From: Crenothrix polyspora
GTDB taxonomy: Bacteria > Pseudomonadota > Gammaproteobacteria > Methylococcales > Methylomonadaceae
Length of the DNA: 6,860 nt
Direction of reading: 5' to 3'
NCBI GenBank assembly: GCA_945903675.1
Contig: CAMDOP010000175.1
Span: 1 to 6,860, forward strand
Shown: positions 6,712-6,860 of the stretch, piece after piece
Layout: every line of letters starts with the position of its first letter
Position numbering within the stretch: the first letter of the stretch is position 1
Notes under the pieces: model-generated
What the model was told of the DNA's origin: nothing
The model's input: only the letters and a program-made list of their open reading frames with translations
Databases searched by the model: none
Translations under genes and position numbers: made by a program

Positions 6712-6803
6712 CATGGGTGTTTCCCTTAAAACAAAGGACAACAAGAAAATACACAAAAAAACAGCCCTCCCAAGAGCGCAGTGAAGCTTTTCTTTGTATT
6801 TTA
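6712..6803. repeat. 92-bp tandem repeat, copy 2 (promoter-proximal)
   Basis: This is an exact copy of 6620-6711. On the minus strand it ends with AAGGG, 8 nt, and ATG, like copy 1. Here the ATG (6714-6712) is followed at once by TAA (6711-6709), creating a start-stop pair at the repeat junction. Upstream of it (6804-6860) all three minus-strand frames contain stops, so the repeat lies in leader DNA and not inside a longer upstream gene. Confidence 0.97.
6746..6802 (-). other. Nested stem-loop in repeat copy 2
   Basis: This is an identical second copy of the stem-loop at 6654-6710 (inner hairpin 6764-6779, then a T7 run). Two such structures in series in the leader could act as tandem attenuators or weak terminators before the helicase, or could be RNA processing sites. 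Only the base pairing is seen in the sequence. Confidence 0.45.
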
Positions 6804-6825
6804 CAAAATAGAGTGACCGCTACAA
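6798..6825 (-). promoter_or_regulatory. Candidate sigma70-type promoter for the operon
   Basis: On the minus strand TTGTAG (6825-6820) and TAAAAT (6803-6798) are separated by 16 nt, a fair match to -35 and -10 boxes. It lies just upstream of the tandem repeat, where the operon promoter would be expected, and the -10 box falls at the start of repeat copy 2. The duplication therefore also copies TAAAAT to 6711-6706, where a poorer TTGTTT sits 17 nt upstream. AT-rich DNA gives such matches by chance. Confidence 0.3.
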
Positions 6826-6860
6826 AAAGAAGAGTGATATTGACTTAAGTTTTAAATAAA

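Noticed and set aside
6621..6784. Two identical 23-aa plus-strand frames (6621-6692 and 6713-6784)
   Set aside because: They arise only from the 92-bp duplication, have no ribosome site and run antisense to the helicase leader.
6620..6803. CRISPR array
   Set aside because: There are only two copies, directly abutting with no spacers and no cas genes nearby.

Overview
The window holds one strand-uniform gene block, all on the minus strand, so transcription runs from high to low coordinates. It looks like a bacterial defence locus of the modification-dependent (type IV, McrBC-like) kind. In order of transcription it contains: a leader with a perfect 92-bp tandem duplication (6620-6803); an SF1 UPF1/DNA2-like helicase (4704-6662); McrB, a GTP-dependent AAA+ restriction subunit with a long N-terminal region (1962-4670); McrC, its PD-(D/E)xK nuclease partner (661-1962); and two small, strongly acidic proteins I do not recognise (357-641 and 145-309). 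No gene is visible in the last 144 bases of the block (1-144).

Gene spacing is tight: 33 nt from helicase to mcrB, a 1-nt stop/start overlap (TGATG) from mcrB to mcrC, 19 nt from mcrC to the 94-aa gene, and 47 nt from there to the 54-aa gene. This suggests one operon. The likely division of labour, inferred from the families, is target recognition and GTP-driven translocation by McrB, cleavage by McrC, and unwinding or translocation by the helicase. The roles of the small proteins are unknown.

The host is probably a gammaproteobacterium of low to moderate G+C, judged only from the general look of McrC/McrB and base composition; I cannot name a genus. By hand count of sample lines, mcrB is very AT-rich (about 25% G+C at 4501-4560), the helicase is higher (about 38-43%), and the flank at 61-120 is about 57%. 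Such a patchwork is typical of genes assembled by transfer.

The most unusual part is the 5' end of the helicase. Its first 14 codons lie inside one copy of the 92-bp repeat, the only early in-frame start is a GTG placed in a long stem-loop, the best ribosome-site/ATG pair is out of frame, and the nuclease half expected for the closest helicase family I recognise is absent. A second unusual spot is the mcrB-mcrC junction, where a 9-bp inverted repeat and a 10-bp tandem repeat surround the mcrC start and could form two mutually exclusive hairpins.
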